From assembly GCF_007859855.1 (NCBI RefSeq), contig NZ_SJPK01000001.1, forward strand, positions 862,091-926,090: a stretch of 64,000 nucleotides of DNA, in the 5' to 3' direction. This document shows positions 1-9,575 of the stretch, in pieces. Position 1 is the first letter of the stretch. The number at the start of each line of letters is the position of its first letter. The stretch is from Allorhodopirellula solitaria. Its GTDB lineage: Bacteria > Planctomycetota > Planctomycetia > Pirellulales > Pirellulaceae. The position numbers and the translations under genes were made by a program. A model generated the notes under the pieces. That model saw nothing but the letters and a program-made list of their open reading frames with translations, was not told where the DNA came from and ran no database searches.

Positions 1-455
1 CCACATCGAGCGCAGCTGAGGAGCCGTTCACGATAAGCTTTCCCACGGAGCCGATCGACCTCCACGCATATCATCATCGCCGCGCGGGTTAGCCTCTCTT
101 CCTGTCAGCCACCCGCGAAACCGGGGGCCGCCTGTCGGCTGGTTTGACAGGTTTCCATGGTTGGGGACCAGCAATGGAAGCGATCATCCCGCCTCCATTG
201 CGGATTGCCCGGCATGACATACCGCATAGCAACGCGTGATCAATAAGTGGCGAATTGAGCGAAAGCTTTTCTGTCGTGGATGAGGCGACGAGTCCTCTCA
301 ATCCAAGCATCCCGGAAGAGATATTAGAGAATAGCCGTAGCGCCACCCACCGCTGTTCGTTGGTCGTGGAACGTCGCCCCCGAAGTGGGTTACAGCCCCC
401 GCCATGAACGATCTTCTACCCCATTCGGGGTTGGCCATTGCGTTTCGCAACGTAT
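1..455. other. gene-poor left end
   Basis: I see no supportable gene here. A leftward 85-codon frame at 89-346 has no recognisable domain and no convincing ribosome site. A rightward frame open from the window edge stops near base 89 and could be the tail of an upstream gene, but nothing supports that. Confidence 0.4.
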
Positions 456-487
456 TCGGTGGTGTTCGCTTGCGCTCAAACCACCGG
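456..487. repeat. CGGTGGT hairpin repeat, copy 1
   Basis: A short palindromic unit whose arms CGGTGGT and ACCACCG enclose a loop of about 17 bases containing TTCGCTTG. A near-identical unit is at 26009-26040. Two intergenic copies with conserved arms and loop point to a dispersed REP-type repeat. Confidence 0.6.
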
Positions 488-564
488 CAATTTTCTATTC
501 ATCCCTGACGGGATACTTCTGGGTATGGAACAGCTCGTTGCTTCGTCCAATACGTCACTTCTTG

Positions 565-882
565 GGCACATCCGGCGGAAGCGTGCGCCCGAGGTTTTCA
601 AGGCATGGCTCCCGTATCGAAGGATTTATTTGTGGGATGTGATTATCAATTTTAGACTGGCACTGCCGGGAGAAACGTAGCCGATCTCTGCAGAGGTGCG
701 GGCCTGGCAAGGGATATCTCGGTCGCCAGCGTTTCCCTGCAAAAGCGGTACGCCAATGGTGTTGTCGGTCCCTGGCGCGCGTTTGTTCGTCAGGGACGCA
801 TTTTTGAACGATCATTGGATACGAGAGCCATGCCTCAAAAAAACTTCCGCTGTGCTCTGCGCACGCTTCCGTCGGATGAACC
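565..882. mobile_element. MITE-like element, full-length copy 1 (318 bp)
   Basis: The ends are inverted repeats of about 24 bp: left GGCACATCCGGCGG, right end the complement of GGTTCATCCGACGG, both running on into AAGCGTGCGC. A second inverted block further in (GGCATGGCTC-x-CGTATC) makes arms of about 60 nt. A copy of the same length, differing by roughly a dozen bases by eye, is at 61741-62058. Flanks ACTTCTTG and ACTTATTA match at 6 of 8 positions, like a decayed 8-bp target duplication. It has no coding capacity for a transposase, so it is a non-autonomous element. The GG-start ends and 8-bp duplication resemble the ISL3 family (inference). Confidence 0.75.
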
Positions 883-902
883 ACTTATTACGCCCCCGCT
901 GC

Positions 903-2954
903 TTAACGCATCAAACGTTCAGCTTGGGTGGCGAGCACGTGGGGTGTATCGAGGCCTTGCAAGAATCCGGTCTCGCCCTGCACGCGGACTCGGCTTCCCA
1001 AGTGGTTTCGGATTTCGACACCTGGAGCCGGCGTGACGTAAGCCACGGTGCGGCCGCCCTGGTCCGTGATAGCAAAGGGCGGTCGATCCGGGTCGGCTGA
1101 GTAAACCTCGACGAGGACACCGGATTGCTCAGCGGTTGCAGGCGTGTTGTCAGCCGGCATGGCTGAGGGAGGCCCGATACTGCTGGCTGGCGACGCACCG
1201 ACGGTGTGCGATGTGGGCAGGATCGACGCCGGGCCGACCACGGTCGGATTGCTGCCTGCCCGGGACACGAACGAGTTATTCGGCGGGCTGGCGAGCGATG
1301 CGACCGCTGGCTGAGCAGCCGGTGGACTGGGAATCCTCGGCGCCGCTGCGAAGGTGGGGGCGTGGGGCAGCGACGTCGTCGCTACGAGCGTGTCCCCATC
1401 GCGGCGGCGGGCGAGCGATTCATACTCTCGAGCACGCTGGGCGAGGTCGCTCATCGAGAACCGCTGGGCAGCGTCCGCGACGATGCGAATTTCTGGGGCC
1501 GATGCTCCCCTCGCCATCAAGTTTGACATAATCGTGGGTAGCGATTCAGGCGTGGCGGCGGCAACGGACTGCTGAACGCCTTCGAGCTGCGCCGCGGTGA
1601 TCGTCCGCAGCTTGGCTGGCTGCAGGGGTTGCCCGGCAAAGCCGCGAGCTGCCAAGGGCGAGACGTCAGCACTGGCGACCATCCGGGGTGCGGACAGGAT
1701 GGCAACCTGAGATTCACTCGAGCGGAATTCTGGGTGCGCCGTTGCCGCTACCGTCTTGGCATTCGGGCCCGGCTCGGCCGACAGGACGCGCGATCCCTGG
1801 CCCGCATCGACCGGTTGAGCGGGTGCGGCATGGGGAGCCGCAGCGACCGGCGGCGAAGGGACTGCGGCGGGCCCTGAGGCGACCGTGGGGGTGGCCGGCG
1901 TCGCCAGCCCGCTGCCGATGGGAACCAGCTCATTGGGTCGGCGGCTCGATCGACCAGTCAACGGCTCGAGTTCACTGAGTTCAGCTTGCTGGCCACTGAC
2001 CAAGGCGGTCAGCCCATCGGTTACCCGCTCGGAAAAACTCTTGAGTTGGTGATGCTCGGGGTGCCCGTTTGGCTGCCCATTGGGAGCGTTGGGGTCGCCT
2101 GCCAAGGCTGTGCCTGCTTCGTCTTGGCGGAGCCGATCGAACCGGCTGCGTTGGCGTTCTTCGATATGCTTCTCGATTTCGTCGAGCCGGCGGATGCTAG
2201 CGATCTCATCGGCTCGTTGCTCAGCGGGGTCATTGCGGGCCACGTGGGACGGGCCGCCGGGCAAAAACTCGATCGTCTGCTCTGTTTGCTCCGCGGAGGG
2301 CTGCATGTTGGCGATCAATGCTTCGGCGGTCGTCACGACTTGATCACGGTGAATCCAGCGAAATTCGCCCGAGGGCGGCACGATACGGTACCACGCCTGA
2401 GGACCATCGGGGCCATCGCGTTCACTCCGCCCGAGGATGGTCACGGTCTCTCCTTCACCGAGTTGGACCTGCCAACGCGAACGGCGGGCGCGACCGAGAT
2501 TGGTGCCAATCCAAGCCTTGGTTTTGTCTTCGATAATCTCAGCGTCGATCGCATCGGCATTTCGTGAGGACGATTTCGACTTCGTTGCATCAAGCAGGCG
2601 TGTTGCGTCAGCTGGAATCCAACAAAAGCTGTCGGCGGTCGGGCGCACGCCGAGCCAACCGTCAGCGTATTCGACGTACACCTCGAGTTCCTGACCGTGC
2701 CGCAGCGGATCGGTGCGGTAGTAGTCACCACCGGGGCCGCAGCGGAGGTGAGCCGCAGCATCTGCCACAAAGACGAGGTAGGGATCCGAAACAGCAGAGG
2801 TTTCGGTGCCTTCAGCGGCTCGCGCAGCAGTCGGCATTATCGAGCCATAGAACACGAGCAGGGCAGCCGCAGCCGTCATCACACAGCGACACATTCCGCT
2901 GGAAAATAGAGGGGAGCGACGACTTGGGGAACTGAACAGCGGGGACCGACGCAT
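903..2954 (-). CDS. exported SH3-type domain protein
   Basis: A secreted or periplasmic protein of about 683 residues, function unknown. After a basic N-terminus there is a hydrophobic signal segment ending in ARAAEG. A bacterial SH3-like module follows (near residues 52-125; AHLRCGPGGDYYRTDPL and GWLGVR are typical), then a second SH3-like stretch around residues 150-210 with WYRIVPPSGEFRWI. The remainder is low-complexity Pro/Ala-rich, ending in a short module with VEVYSADPDRPPF. An ATG at 3071 is also possible and would add 39 residues with another hydrophobic stretch; I prefer 2954 because it places the signal peptide near the start. The stop lies 20 bp from a MITE-like element. Confidence 0.7.
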   Translation of the reverse strand: MRRSPLFSSPSRRSPLFSSGMCRCVMTAAAALLVFYGSIMPTAARAAEGTETSAVSDPYLVFVADAAAHLRCGPGGDYYRTDPLRHGQELEVYVEYADGWLGVRPTADSFCWIPADATRLLDATKSKSSSRNADAIDAEIIEDKTKAWIGTNLGRARRSRWQVQLGEGETVTILGRSERDGPDGPQAWYRIVPPSGEFRWIHRDQVVTTAEALIANMQPSAEQTEQTIEFLPGGPSHVARNDPAEQRADEIASIRRLDEIEKHIEERQRSRFDRLRQDEAGTALAGDPNAPNGQPNGHPEHHQLKSFSERVTDGLTALVSGQQAELSELEPLTGRSSRRPNELVPIGSGLATPATPTVASGPAAVPSPPVAAAPHAAPAQPVDAGQGSRVLSAEPGPNAKTVAATAHPEFRSSESQVAILSAPRMVASADVSPLAARGFAGQPLQPAKLRTITAAQLEGVQQSVAAATPESLPTIMSNLMARGASAPEIRIVADAAQRFSMSDLAQRAREYESLARRRDGDTLVATTSLPHAPTFAAAPRIPSPPAAQPAVASLASPPNNSFVSRAGSNPTVVGPASILPTSHTVGASPASSIGPPSAMPADNTPATAEQSGVLVEVYSADPDRPPFAITDQGGRTVAYVTPAPGVEIRNHLGSRVRVQGETGFLQGLDTPHVLATQAERLMR

Positions 2955-3117
2955 CGTGCGGCTTCCGTTGTAATGAGAAAGAAATGGTGCCAACGTGACG
3001 ACAGCAGCCATCGCATAGACGGCTGCTCGTATTGAGCGATAACGATTCCTCACCGCTAAATGCAAGGCCATTTCGTTGATTTGCCGAGGCTCCGAGGCTC
3101 GGCGAGCGGGACTCCGG

Positions 3118-4137
3118 CTACTGCTCGTCGTGCTTTTGCTGGCTCACAAACCTTACGCTCGGCGAGCGACTGCCGACCCGGTCACAGCGAAAGTACTCAC
3201 TGACATAGCGGACCACCTGACGCTGTTCAGGGATTTTGAAGCGGTCGCCTTTCTGCAGGATCGGTCGGTCCTCTTGCATCTCCCCAAACTGTTCCGTACC
3301 GGCAACTTGGCAGGGATACCAGTGACCGGACTCCGGGCCGCCGTCGAGAACCTCGAGGTAGAACTCGGGGTAACAATGCCCGGGAATCCAGACCATTCGC
3401 GCAGGGATATCTGCGTTTCGGCACAGAGCAACGAACAGACTCGTCATGTCTTCGCAGTCTCCTTTGCCATCCTCGAGTGCATCGGAGGCATTTCGAATCG
3501 GCCCCTCGGTATAGGCCACCTCTTCACGCACGCGGTCGTAGATCCGGCGAACGGTTTGCCAGCCCGATGTGTCGTCGGCCGCCTCGGTATCGAGCTCGCG
3601 GGAGAGTTGCCGGATCTTGCCATGGGTCGCATCGATCATGGGGCTGTTGCCCAGATAGCCCCGCAGTTCTCGCGAAACTCGCTGGGGGATCACAAGCGAA
3701 TCCGTCTCGGTAGGTGCCAGGATGTTTCGTTTTTCGATTTTCAAATTCAGCAGCACGTTGAGCGACTGGTTCGCCCGCATCCGGTTGATCCCGATGACCG
3801 CTTGACGAGCACCACCTTGCAGGTCCCGCATCTGCAGGTGCGTGATTGGCCCTGAAACGTCACGGCTGGCGATGGTCACGACTTGCTCGGGCCAGTCCAT
3901 GGGGACGGCGAACGTTCCCAGCCCTCTGGTGAACGTCACGGGTGTCTCCAGCTTCATCCCAAACTGCCAATCGAAAGCTTCCGCGTCGCTGTACGTCGGT
4001 GCCGTATCCGGCTCCTCCGCCTGATCCGCCATCGCGGATCGACGCTGACTCGCGGTGGCGAGCAAACAGCTCGACGCAGCCAGCCACCGGCTCGAGCTGG
4101 CCAGCCACTGGCGACGGGATAATGCTGCATGACTCAT
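3118..4137 (-). CDS. exported transglutaminase-like cysteine protease-fold protein
   Basis: About 339 residues. The start MSHAALSRRQWLASS gives a twin-arginine-like (SRRQWLAS) leader and signal segment; an upstream in-frame extension would put this leader inside the protein. The core matches transglutaminase-like domains: KGDCEDMTSLFVALCR supplies the catalytic Cys and GIPARMVW-type strand (here DIPARMVWIPGHCYPEFYLE), with the His in PGH. The N-terminal half, with GLGTFAVPMDWPEQ, is all-beta and unrecognised. These domains usually act as thiol proteases or peptide-modifying enzymes outside the cytoplasm. It lies downstream in direction from the repeat array and next to the SH3 protein, possibly one transcription unit. 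Confidence 0.75.
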   Translation of the reverse strand: MSHAALSRRQWLASSSRWLAASSCLLATASQRRSAMADQAEEPDTAPTYSDAEAFDWQFGMKLETPVTFTRGLGTFAVPMDWPEQVVTIASRDVSGPITHLQMRDLQGGARQAVIGINRMRANQSLNVLLNLKIEKRNILAPTETDSLVIPQRVSRELRGYLGNSPMIDATHGKIRQLSRELDTEAADDTSGWQTVRRIYDRVREEVAYTEGPIRNASDALEDGKGDCEDMTSLFVALCRNADIPARMVWIPGHCYPEFYLEVLDGGPESGHWYPCQVAGTEQFGEMQEDRPILQKGDRFKIPEQRQVVRYVSEYFRCDRVGSRSPSVRFVSQQKHDEQ

Positions 4138-4296
4138 GAAGAATTCTCCGGTGGTTCGTATCGGACACCAGCTCAAGGCACGCTGGCTACTGAAATCAAT
4201 ACCCCGAGGGTAGTCGCGATGGCGGAGCCGCACCAGGAATCGCCCCGTTTCCAGCAAGCAAAGGTAGGGATCGCACAATCTATACCGATTGCCAAA

Positions 4297-5172
4297 GTAG
4301 CCAGACGGCTCCGCCCGTCTGAGCTCAACACAACCACCTCAACACACCGCTGCTCCTCGCGACGGACGGAGCCGTCGGTCGACTATCAATCACTTCCATT
4401 CTGAAAAAGCAGCCAGACGGCTCCGCCCGTCTGAGCTCAACACAACCACCCCAACCCACCGCTGTTCCTCGCGACGGGCGGAGCCGTCGGTCGACTATCA
4501 ACCATTCCCGTTCTGAAAAAGCAGCCAGACGGCTCCGTCCGTCTGAGCTAAACACAATCACCTCAACACACCCCTACTCCTCGCGACGGGCGGAGCCGTC
4601 GGTCGACTATCAACCATTCCCATTCTGAAAAAGTAGCCAGACGGCTCCGTCCGTCTGAGCTAAACACAATCACCCCAGCCCACCGCTGCTCCTCGCGACG
4701 GGCGGAGCCGTCGGTCGACTATCAACCATTCCCGTTCTGAAAAAGTAGCCAGACGGCTCCGTCCGTCTGAGCTAAACACAACACCCCAACGCACCCCTAC
4801 TCCTCGCGACGGGCGGAGCCGTCGGTCGACTATTAACCATTCCCGTTCTGAAAAAGTAGCCAGACGGCTCCGTCCGTCTGAGCTAAACACAATCACCCCA
4901 GCCCACCGCTACTCCTCGCGACGGGCGGAGCCGTCGGTCGACTATCAATCACTTCCGTTCTAAAAAAGTAGCCAGACGGCTCCGTTCGTCTGAGCTCAAC
5001 ACAGTCACCTCACCACACCGCTGCTCCTCGCGACGGGCGGAGCCGTCGGTCGACTATCAATCAGTCCCGTTCTGAAAAAGTAGCCAGACGGCTCCGCCCG
5101 TCTGAGCTAAACACAACCACCCCAACACACCGCTACTCCTCGCGACGGGCGGAGCCGTCGGTCGACTTTCAA
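4297..5172. repeat. array of eight 112-bp tandem repeats with paired hairpins
   Basis: The motif CAGACGGCTCC begins at 4302, 4414, 4526, 4638, 4750, 4861, 4973 and 5085, a period of 112 (once 111). Each unit has a perfect stem CAGACGG/CCGTCTG and, about 60 bases on, GACGGGCGGAGCCGTC, which is itself a hairpin and the exact reverse complement of the first core. So each unit can fold either as two small hairpins or one long one. Differences between units (CCGCCC versus CCGTCC) fall in the loop and leave stems intact. The array fills the divergent intergenic space between the transglutaminase-like gene and the ABC transporter. Confidence 0.9.
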
Positions 5173-5256
5173 CTATCGACCCATTTTCGTTCAGGCTGCG
5201 TAGGGTGTGTTTGCTCATCTCGCTACTGATTCCGCTCGACCACCAACACGCCCATT

Positions 5257-6012
5257 ATGCTGCAAATTCACGCCCTGACGAAGCGATTTGTGGGCGAGAG
5301 CGAGACGGTTTGCGCCGTCGATGGACTGTCTTTCGAAGTCGGACCGGGAGAAGTATTCGGATTACTGGGCCCCAACGGGGCCGGTAAAACGACGACGCTG
5401 CGGATGGTATTGGGGCTGATCGCTCCTGACAGTGGCGATGCCGAGGTTGCGGGGATCCCCACCTCGGTCGACCCATTTGCCGCCAAAGCCAAGCTGGGGT
5501 TTGTCTCGGCCAGCGATGGGGTTTACCCCTGGCTCACGGTGCGTGAGATGCTGCTGTACTTCGCCGACCTGTATGGCGTTGGTCCAGACGAGGCGACGGC
5601 GCGACTGCACGTGCTAGCCGAGGTGATGGATATCGAGGGATTGCTCGACCGGCGTGCCGGGACGCTGTCGACGGGTCAGCGTCAGCGGGTCACGCTCGTC
5701 CGCGGACTGATTCACGATCCGCCCGTGATGCTGCTCGATGAACCCACCCGAGGCCTGGATGTGGTGGGGGTTCAGACCATTTTCCGATACATTTCGCACC
5801 TGCGGCACGTCGGCAAAGCGGTCGTCGTCTGCACCCACCGACTCGATGAAGCCGAGCGACTCTGTGATCGGTTCGGGCTGCTACACCGCGGCAAAATGCA
5901 GTACGAGGGCACCCTCACTCAGCTCCGCGGTGTCTCTGGCCGCGAGCATCTCGTCGAGATGTTCGACGATCTCATGAATCCGTCCACTCCCCCGAACGAA
6001 ATCCCTACGTGA
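5257..6012 (+). CDS. ABC transporter ATP-binding protein, NatA type
   Basis: A 251-residue cytoplasmic ATPase subunit of an ABC-2 exporter. Walker A is GPNGAGKTT (residues 38-46), the signature is LSTGQRQRV (about 137-145), Walker B is [12 protein letters not shown] (about 158) and the switch His lies in [13 protein letters not shown]. Family members pair with ABC-2 permeases to export sodium, drugs or lipids. Its TGA stop overlaps the GTG start of the permease at 6009 by four bases (GTGA), so the pair is translationally coupled. Substrate cannot be read from sequence. Confidence 0.92.
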   Translation: MLQIHALTKRFVGESETVCAVDGLSFEVGPGEVFGLLGPNGAGKTTTLRMVLGLIAPDSGDAEVAGIPTSVDPFAAKAKLGFVSASDGVYPWLTVREMLLYFADLYGVGPDEATARLHVLAEVMDIEGLLDRRAGTLSTGQRQRVTLVRGLIHDPPVMLLDEPTRGLDVVGVQTIFRYISHLRHVGKAVVVCTHRLDEAERLCDRFGLLHRGKMQYEGTLTQLRGVSGREHLVEMFDDLMNPSTPPNEIPT

Positions 6013-8123
6013 ACCTGTCCTGGTCTCGATTGGCTCGGCTCAGCCGCAAAGAGCTTCGTGAAACGCTGCGTGATCGCCGAACCATCTTGACGCTGGTGAT
6101 GATGCCGCTGCTGGTCTATCCCCTGCTCAGCATGGCGATGAATCGCTTTTTGATCTCATCCGCTGGCCCCGGCACCAACGGCTTTGTCATCGGTGTCGAC
6201 ACCGAACAAGAGAGCAATTGGCTGCAATCACTCCTGCATGATCCACGCAGTCATCCACCCGAATCCATCCTCGCCGCCAGCGGCGGTGAGCTCGCCGAGT
6301 TCCAAGTCGTGATCGCGCCGGAGGGAAATGCGGATCAGGCGTTGCTCGACAATGAACTCGATGCGGCCGCTCATTTGGCGATTAGTGAAGGCGATCCATC
6401 GTCGATACGGATAACCGCTTTTGCGGGCGATCAAGCGAGCGAGTCGGCGCGGCGTATTCTCATCGAACGTCTGCATTGGTTGAAGCTGCAGGATGCCGAG
6501 GGGATTCTCAAACGAATCGTGCCTGAATTCACTTCCTACGACGTCACCACCACGGAAATCGGTGAACCGCAAAGTGGCAATGTGCTGGCGTCGATCATCC
6601 CGTTGGTGTTGGTGCTGATGACCATCACCGGCGCGGTCTATCCCGCCATCGACCTGACCGCGGGGGAGCGTGAACGCGGCACAATGGAAGCGTTGATCGC
6701 CTCGCCGGTCCCGCGTTGGTGGCTGCTCTTGGCGAAGTACATCGCTGTGGTCTCGGTGGCGTTGCTCACCGCGGTAGCGAACCTCGGTGCGATGTTCGCA
6801 ACCCTGTCTTTGACGGGATTGATGTCCACGCTTGTCGGCGAAGGCGGCGGCATGGGCCTGAAGGAGATGGGGTACATCTTCCTATTGCTGGTGCTCTTTA
6901 GCGCCTTTTTTGCTGCCGTGCTGCTGTCGCTGACGAGTTTCGCCCGCTCGTTCAAGGAGGCACAGGCATACTTGATTCCGATCATGCTGTTGGCTCTGGC
7001 ACCCGCGATCTTGTCACTGATGCCGGGGGTCGGGTTGACTGGACCGCTCGCGGTGGCACCGCTACTGAATATTGTCTTGTTGGCTCGTGAGATTCTAGAG
7101 GGTGACGTGCACCCGCTCGGCGCCTGCGTCGCCGTGGTATCCACGCTGCTCTATGCCGCAGGTGCGTTGGCCATCGCTGCCAAACTGTTCGGCAGTGACG
7201 CGGTGACGCGCACGAGCGACCAATCGATCGGCTCTCTCTTTCGACGGCCCACGATCGCGACCCCACGCCCGAGCATCGGGGAAGCTGGGATGGTGATCGC
7301 CCTGCTGCTGCCCGCTTCATTCGTCGTTTCGAATGCGTTGATGCAGTGGATCCGGCGACAGGGCGGTGAGATCAACGTGCCGTGGCAGTTAACGCTCAAC
7401 GCGATCTCATTGATTGCGACTTTCGGATTGATTCCACTGCTCGCGACCGTGTTGGGCCGTCATGAGTTTGCCTCCACCTACCGTTTGCGACGGGCAAACG
7501 TGGGTTTCTATCTCGGAGCCGCTGTCATGTCGCTGGGGGCGTGGGCGTTTGCCTACGAAGCTCTCGTGTTGGCAGATGAATGGAAGTTGGCGTTACTGAA
7601 CGAAGACCAAATCGAGCGAACACGTGGGTTGCTGGAGAAATGGAAGACCATTTCGCCGGTGCTCTTAGTCACGACAATGGCGTTTGTGCCTGCTGTGATT
7701 GAGGAGCTATGCTTTCGCGGCTATTTGTTCTCCGCATTCCGCACCGTACTGCGGCCCTGGCACACCATCCTGGCGACGGCGGTGCTGTTCGGGTTATTCC
7801 ACGTGTTCGTCGGCAGCACCCTGCTGATCGAACGATTCATCCCAACGACATTGCTTGGGATCGCCTTGGGATGGATCGCTTACCGCAGCGGCAGCGTGCT
7901 GCCGGGCATGCTGATGCACTTCCTGCACAATGGCATGCTCGAACTGGTGGCTCGCTATCACGACCAACTCGCATTTCTCGGTAGCGAGACAGAGGGCAAC
8001 CGCCATCTGCCACCGCTTTGGATCGCGATCGCAGGCGGATGTCTGTTGATTGGAATCGCGATCATCCACTTCTGCCCGCGGACCGAGCGTCCCGAAGCCA
8101 TGGCCGATCTTTCGCAGGCGTAA
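6009..8123 (+). CDS. ABC-2 permease fused to CPBP intramembrane protease
   Basis: 704 residues, GTG start coupled to the ATPase gene. The first ~400 residues are a NatB-type ABC-2 permease: one N-terminal membrane helix, a large extracytoplasmic domain (about 40-190), then five or six helices with the ABC-2 signature region [15 protein letters not shown]. After a linker, residues ~440-700 form a second polytopic domain with all CPBP/Abi (CAAX-protease-like) motifs: EELCFR (E565, E566, R570), FGLFH (about 596-600) and HFLHN (about 637-641). This fusion is known in Planctomycetes. The protease half could process a substrate or leader exported by the transporter (inference). Confidence 0.9.
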   Translation: MNLSWSRLARLSRKELRETLRDRRTILTLVMMPLLVYPLLSMAMNRFLISSAGPGTNGFVIGVDTEQESNWLQSLLHDPRSHPPESILAASGGELAEFQVVIAPEGNADQALLDNELDAAAHLAISEGDPSSIRITAFAGDQASESARRILIERLHWLKLQDAEGILKRIVPEFTSYDVTTTEIGEPQSGNVLASIIPLVLVLMTITGAVYPAIDLTAGERERGTMEALIASPVPRWWLLLAKYIAVVSVALLTAVANLGAMFATLSLTGLMSTLVGEGGGMGLKEMGYIFLLLVLFSAFFAAVLLSLTSFARSFKEAQAYLIPIMLLALAPAILSLMPGVGLTGPLAVAPLLNIVLLAREILEGDVHPLGACVAVVSTLLYAAGALAIAAKLFGSDAVTRTSDQSIGSLFRRPTIATPRPSIGEAGMVIALLLPASFVVSNALMQWIRRQGGEINVPWQLTLNAISLIATFGLIPLLATVLGRHEFASTYRLRRANVGFYLGAAVMSLGAWAFAYEALVLADEWKLALLNEDQIERTRGLLEKWKTISPVLLVTTMAFVPAVIEELCFRGYLFSAFRTVLRPWHTILATAVLFGLFHVFVGSTLLIERFIPTTLLGIALGWIAYRSGSVLPGMLMHFLHNGMLELVARYHDQLAFLGSETEGNRHLPPLWIAIAGGCLLIGIAIIHFCPRTERPEAMADLSQA

Positions 8124-8165
8124 AACGCAAGCCGCCCTCGGCAAACTTGCGTTCGCGGAGGGCGG
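8124..8165. terminator. overlapping alternative hairpins between convergent genes
   Basis: Two perfect 8-bp stems interleave: AACGCAAG (8124-8131) with CTTGCGTT (8146-8153), and CCGCCCTC (8132-8139) with GAGGGCGG (8158-8165). They cannot both form fully because no linker separates the 5' arms. The position just after the rightward stop and before the leftward stop suggests a bidirectional terminator, though there is no clear T-run. Confidence 0.4.
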
Positions 8166-8212
8166 GGCGTTGTCAGGATATTTCGATCCCTCATCGAAGG
8201 ACTGCCGAGTTG

Positions 8213-9340
8213 CTATCGAGCCGGGTTGGCGTCGGCGACGGCTCGGTCCATGACTTCAATCGCGGCGTCGGTATAGCGTTCGTACTCATCGAAGAAGTGG
8301 TTCATCGAGGCCTCGTCGGCGAAGAAGAACATCCGTTGATGGATCGGATCCCGCATACCGAAGCGGCGTTGGCCGGGGACGATCCGACGTTCTTCGAAGA
8401 ACCGCACCACGTCGATTTCGTTGAGCACGGGAGTGTATCGCATCGGGTCGGCGAGGAAGACATCCATCTTCTCAGCGGAGCTGAACAAGTACAGGTTACC
8501 CAGGTGCACGACGCCAAATTTGGGATTGCCTTCGATCCACTGGTCGTCGTCGATGACCGTGACGGCACAGAAGCCTTCCATCGCGAGTTTCGGCGATCCG
8601 TCGGCTGCATCGGTTTCCGCAGCCAATGAGGCTTGTTGGCCACTGTCGGTGGGCATTTCGTTATTCAGTCGGGCCGACGCGAGACTGGCCTTTCCTCCGC
8701 CGGGCATCGCCTCAGCGGGGATGCCCATGCCAGGATCAGCGGCCGCGTTGTTATCGGTCGCTGGGGTTGCCGCAACGGCATTCTCAACAGGAAGATTGCC
8801 GGATTGATCAACAGGCATGCTCGGAGGCTCCGCTTGGACAGCTGGATCGGCCGCCAACTGCGTTTTCGGCTGGGGAGCGGCTTGCGCGGGCATCGCGGCA
8901 GGCACTTTGCTGCTCGCATGGGCCAGCATCGAGACGTATTTCTTGGGGTCCTGAGGACTCACCGAATGCATGAGTGTCTCGCCAGCCGAGGTGACCACGA
9001 CGTCCATCGGGAACTTGGTCACCTTGAACATTTTCACCAGTTCAGGGGACTCTTTGGCGTGAACCTTCACCGGAACGAACCCTTGCGCCACCGCGGATTC
9101 GACGTCCGCTGATTGAAAGGCACCCGCTTCGAGCTTGTCGCAGTAAACACAGTTATCGGTGTAAAAGTGCAACAGCAGCGGCTTGCCCTGGGCTTTTGCT
9201 TCGGCGTGAGCCGTCGTCAGCTGATCTCGCCAGGGAATTTCTGCCCGGAGCGGTTGAAGGCACAGCGAACTGCTAGCGAGAAGAACGCTCGCGCGGACGA
9301 TGTGGTGAAACTTGGTTCGTTGTAGCCAGGCCAGTCGCAT
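8213..9340 (-). CDS. exported thioredoxin-fold protein with extra C-terminal domain
   Basis: 375 residues with an N-terminal signal segment (VRASVLLASSSLCLQPLRA). The thioredoxin-like domain (about 36-150) has the redox motif CVYC (C64, C67) after LLLHFYTDN and the cis-Pro in KFPMDVV, like thioredoxin_7/DsbD-type domains. A Pro/Ala-rich linker (about 160-245) leads to a C-terminal domain (about 255-375) starting GFCAVTVIDD and containing KFGVVHLGNLYLFSS and DPMRYTPVLN, reminiscent of YHS-type domains. An AAGGA ribosome site lies about 11 bases before the ATG. Likely reduces or isomerises disulfides or handles metal outside the cytoplasm (inference). Confidence 0.8.
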   Translation of the reverse strand: MRLAWLQRTKFHHIVRASVLLASSSLCLQPLRAEIPWRDQLTTAHAEAKAQGKPLLLHFYTDNCVYCDKLEAGAFQSADVESAVAQGFVPVKVHAKESPELVKMFKVTKFPMDVVVTSAGETLMHSVSPQDPKKYVSMLAHASSKVPAAMPAQAAPQPKTQLAADPAVQAEPPSMPVDQSGNLPVENAVAATPATDNNAAADPGMGIPAEAMPGGGKASLASARLNNEMPTDSGQQASLAAETDAADGSPKLAMEGFCAVTVIDDDQWIEGNPKFGVVHLGNLYLFSSAEKMDVFLADPMRYTPVLNEIDVVRFFEERRIVPGQRRFGMRDPIHQRMFFFADEASMNHFFDEYERYTDAAIEVMDRAVADANPAR

Positions 9341-9575
9341 TGGACAAAGTCCTTCTTGTCTGTTTGCAGGATTGCTCGGCCCCAGGCAAAAGCGGGGGCT
9401 GTTTCATTAAGATCGGTTGTTCCGATAGGTAGGATTGAGTCGAACCTACGGAATATTCCGATTTCACCGCCAGGGCAGGCTTGGGGGATTGGAGAAGATG
9501 TCGGTTATTTCAGTGCATCTACCTGACAATCGCTAGCTCGGGGATCCGGAATTGGAGAGTCGTGATCGAGCCCGC

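Noticed and set aside
89-346. 85-codon leftward frame
   Set aside because: No ribosome site, domain or context; left as unannotated.
4297-5172. Tandem array considered as CRISPR
   Set aside because: Whole 112-bp unit is repeated with no unique spacers and no cas genes nearby.
8124-8165. H-type pseudoknot
   Set aside because: No bases separate the two 5' arms, so both 8-bp stems cannot form together; treated as alternative hairpins.
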